From contig JALLPB010000247.1 of the NCBI GenBank assembly GCA_036939975.1, positions 1 to 19,217 on the forward strand: a stretch of 19,217 nt of DNA. The letters are read 5' to 3'. This DNA comes from Cyclostephanos tholiformis (lineage: Eukaryota; Bacillariophyta; Thalassiosirophyceae; Thalassiosirales; Thalassiosiraceae). Below the pieces are notes generated by a model that saw nothing but the letters and a program-made list of their open reading frames with translations, did not search any database and was not told the origin of the DNA. How positions within the stretch are numbered: the stretch's first letter is position 1; each line of letters opens with the position of its first letter. The translations under genes and the position numbers were made by a program. Of the stretch, positions 17,686-19,217 are shown in pieces.

Positions 17686-18320
17686 GACCATCCAGACAAT
17701 CCCCAGCATTATACAGACTCAACTATCTTCAAAGTCTTACTGCTGGATGCAGATGGGGTGTGTCACAGCAAGCTAATGGAACTCTCACACCATTAAGTGT
17801 CATCATCAGTGTGGGACAGAGCTGTAAGCTCCCTCAGCCATCACTTGGCAGATATCCATGACATCTACAAGCAGACGTGATACCCAAGGAGCTGCTGGAA
17901 CTCCAACCACCAGTCCTCTATATGGTCATTGCAAAGCTGCACACTCGACACCTTCCATGTCCATGTGTGTTGGATGGCTGTGGGATGGATAGATGATGCA
18001 TCAACGTTTTTGTAATGTTCACCCATTGGATCTTGTCATGGTTCCTAAGGAGGGTAGGGGTGTTGTATGCAAGGAATGAACCTCATCTAACTTTGCCATG
18101 AATACTTACAGGAGTGCCAGATGAATGCGGCAGCCAATAATAGGAGCTGCACTGGAGAATTCCCCCCACGAAGGGAAAAAACTTGTATCTATTTATTCTC
18201 CATTTTTCAATTACTTCTCCCTCTCCCCTCTTCTAGCCCCTCTTTTATATTTATCTTTCATCGAAACAGATAACGACTCATGCAGATTTTGGAGGAGGTG
18301 GGATAGGGGATTGTCTGTGA
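17686..18320. other. Non-coding stretch, no gene recognised
   Basis: All frames carry stops at short intervals. It may be decayed retroelement, but no motif supports that. Confidence 0.4.
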
Positions 18321-18347
18321 GGGGGGGGGGGGGGGGGGGGGGGGGGG
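18321..18347 (+). repeat. 27-base poly-G run
   Basis: Twenty-seven consecutive G. The length in any assembly is uncertain because such runs sequence poorly. It could form a G-quadruplex. Confidence 0.95.
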
Positions 18348-18562
18348 CATAAAAATTTGGGGAGGACAGGTGAATGCCAGAGTAGGACAATGCAACGCAA
18401 CAATCAACAAGAAATGGAGGATCACAATGAGAGGCAGACACAACAATGAGCAAATGGATAGGTGCCATGAGAAGCTGAGGTGCCAGCTGAGTGGCAGATG
18501 GAGGCAAACAGAGAAAAGAGGGGCACATCAGCAAAATGGTGCAATAAGATGGCAGCCTGATG

Positions 18563-18841
18563 AAATGCCATGGCACCAGGCATTGGCGCAATGGCAAAAT
18601 GAGAGGGTGGGGATCAACTTGATGATGATATTCAACCAAAGACAGCACAACAAGAGGTGGCTGAACAACAAGACATCACGGCACCAGGCAGAGGTGCAAC
18701 GAGAGGGGGAAGAGAAAAAGCCAACCCAAGAAACAACCAAAAAGGAGAGGCACAATGGCATTATGGTGCAATGAGAGGTGGTGGCATGATAAAATGCCAT
18801 GTCGCCAGGCATGGGTGTGACCAGAGTAGATGGATCAACTT
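18563..18841 (+). repeat. Degenerate AG-rich repeat, ~50-58-bp unit
   Basis: Units share aaatgccatg, caccaggca/cgccaggca, a ggtgcaa/ggcgcaa block and ggatcaactt. Copies are 18563-18620 and 18792-18841. A partial copy near 18674-18709 has cggcaccaggcagaggtgca. The frames through it (for example 18370-18774 plus) have biased, low-complexity composition and no domain, so I treat the area as repeat. Confidence 0.6.
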
Positions 18842-18928
18842 AACAACTAAGAAAAAAGTAATGATATTAATGACTGTAATCTTTGCATAAAACATAATAT
18901 AAATAATCTACTAATGGTGTTAAGTTGG

Positions 18929-19217
18929 TAGCCATAGCCATAGCCCTAGCAGTAGCCAAAGCAATAGCCGTAGCAATAGACATAGCAATAGCCATAGCAA
19001 TTGCCTTAGCAATAGCCGTAGCAATAGCCATAGCAATAGCCGTAGCGATAGACATAGCAATTGCCGTAGCAATTGCCGTAGTAATAGCCGTAGCAATAGC
19101 CGTAGTAATAGCCGTAGCAATAGCCGTAGCCATAGCAATAGCCATAGCCGCAGCCATAGCCGTAGCCGTAGCCATAGCCGTAGCCGTAGCCGTAGCCATA
19201 GCCGTAGCCGTAGCCGT
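18929..19217 (-). repeat. 6-bp-period satellite (GCCRTA/GCAATA)n
   Basis: About 48 hexamers, mostly gccgta, gccata and gcaata, run to the window end without interruption, so the true length is unknown. Unit types are mixed in the left part (with gcaatt and gcctta) and become nearly pure gccgta/gccata near 19140-19217. Reading the minus strand gives an endless Ala-Thr-Ala-Ile frame, which is not a protein gene. Confidence 0.95.

Noticed and set aside
18321..18347. Telomere or origin signal at the poly-G run
   Set aside because: A single homopolymer without telomeric repeat units; more likely simple-sequence expansion or an assembly-length artefact.
18370..18774. 134-codon plus-strand frame
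   Set aside because: Arg/Gln/Asn-rich low-complexity reading of degenerate AG-rich repeats, with no start context or domain.
18867..19199. Minus-strand open frame of about 110 codons rich in Ala, Thr, Met and Ile
   Set aside because: It is a translation of the 6-bp satellite; any frame through it stays open.

Overview
The window looks like nuclear DNA of a diatom or a close stramenopile. Three compact housekeeping-type genes lie in the GC-richer part (about 3.2-7.6 kb). One carries an ankyrin-like repeat style that I associate with diatoms ('LPLHLxC ... LLxAYPEGA ... DxxGxLPLHLLL ... FPNAVDIRDKFGRTP'). One gene has a short GT-AG intron. The rest is AT-rich and full of broken transposons, palindromes and simple repeats. 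I cannot name the species; a centric diatom (Thalassiosirales-like) is a guess.

Layout. 1-1000: a decayed minus-strand ORF of an unrecognised, probably repeat-associated protein, broken by an 8-bp tandem duplication and a second frameshift. 1000-3240: no gene; an AT palindrome cluster, a diverged inverted-repeat pair, a trinucleotide-like microsatellite, a G-rich purine tract and a strong hairpin. 3242-7534: the gene island. It holds a CHCHD2/MIX17-like twin CX9C mitochondrial protein (+), then tail to tail an ankyrin-like/coiled-coil protein (-), which shares a 343-bp upstream region with V-ATPase subunit D (+). 8142-8340: two tandem long near-perfect hairpins made of four copies of one ~34-bp unit. 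8791-10166: a piggyBac transposase pseudogene (-), split by a ~480-bp GAATTCC-rich insertion. A second, inverted copy of one end of that insertion lies at 11382-11518. 11929-13918: a broken DDE integrase of the KRBA2/SCAND3-like type, with an H2C2 zinc finger, integrase core and C-terminal Cys-rich CRC-like motif. It is flanked by many copies of a palindrome centred on AAATGCATTT: a few on the 5' side and about 20 clustered at 13931-14563. 14880-17270: AT microsatellite, small hairpins and a possible terminal-inverted-repeat pair, with no recognisable gene. 17276-17685: a degraded copia-like gag fragment. 18300-19217: a 27-base G run, degenerate AG-rich repeats, and a 6-bp-period satellite running off the end.

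The live genes are the mitochondrial CX9C protein, the vacuolar proton-pump stalk subunit and the ankyrin/coiled-coil protein. No functional link among them is visible beyond the shared promoter region. No CRISPR, phage or bacterial feature is present. The most notable unexplained structures are the palindrome array beside the integrase pseudogene and the double hairpin downstream of the V-ATPase gene.
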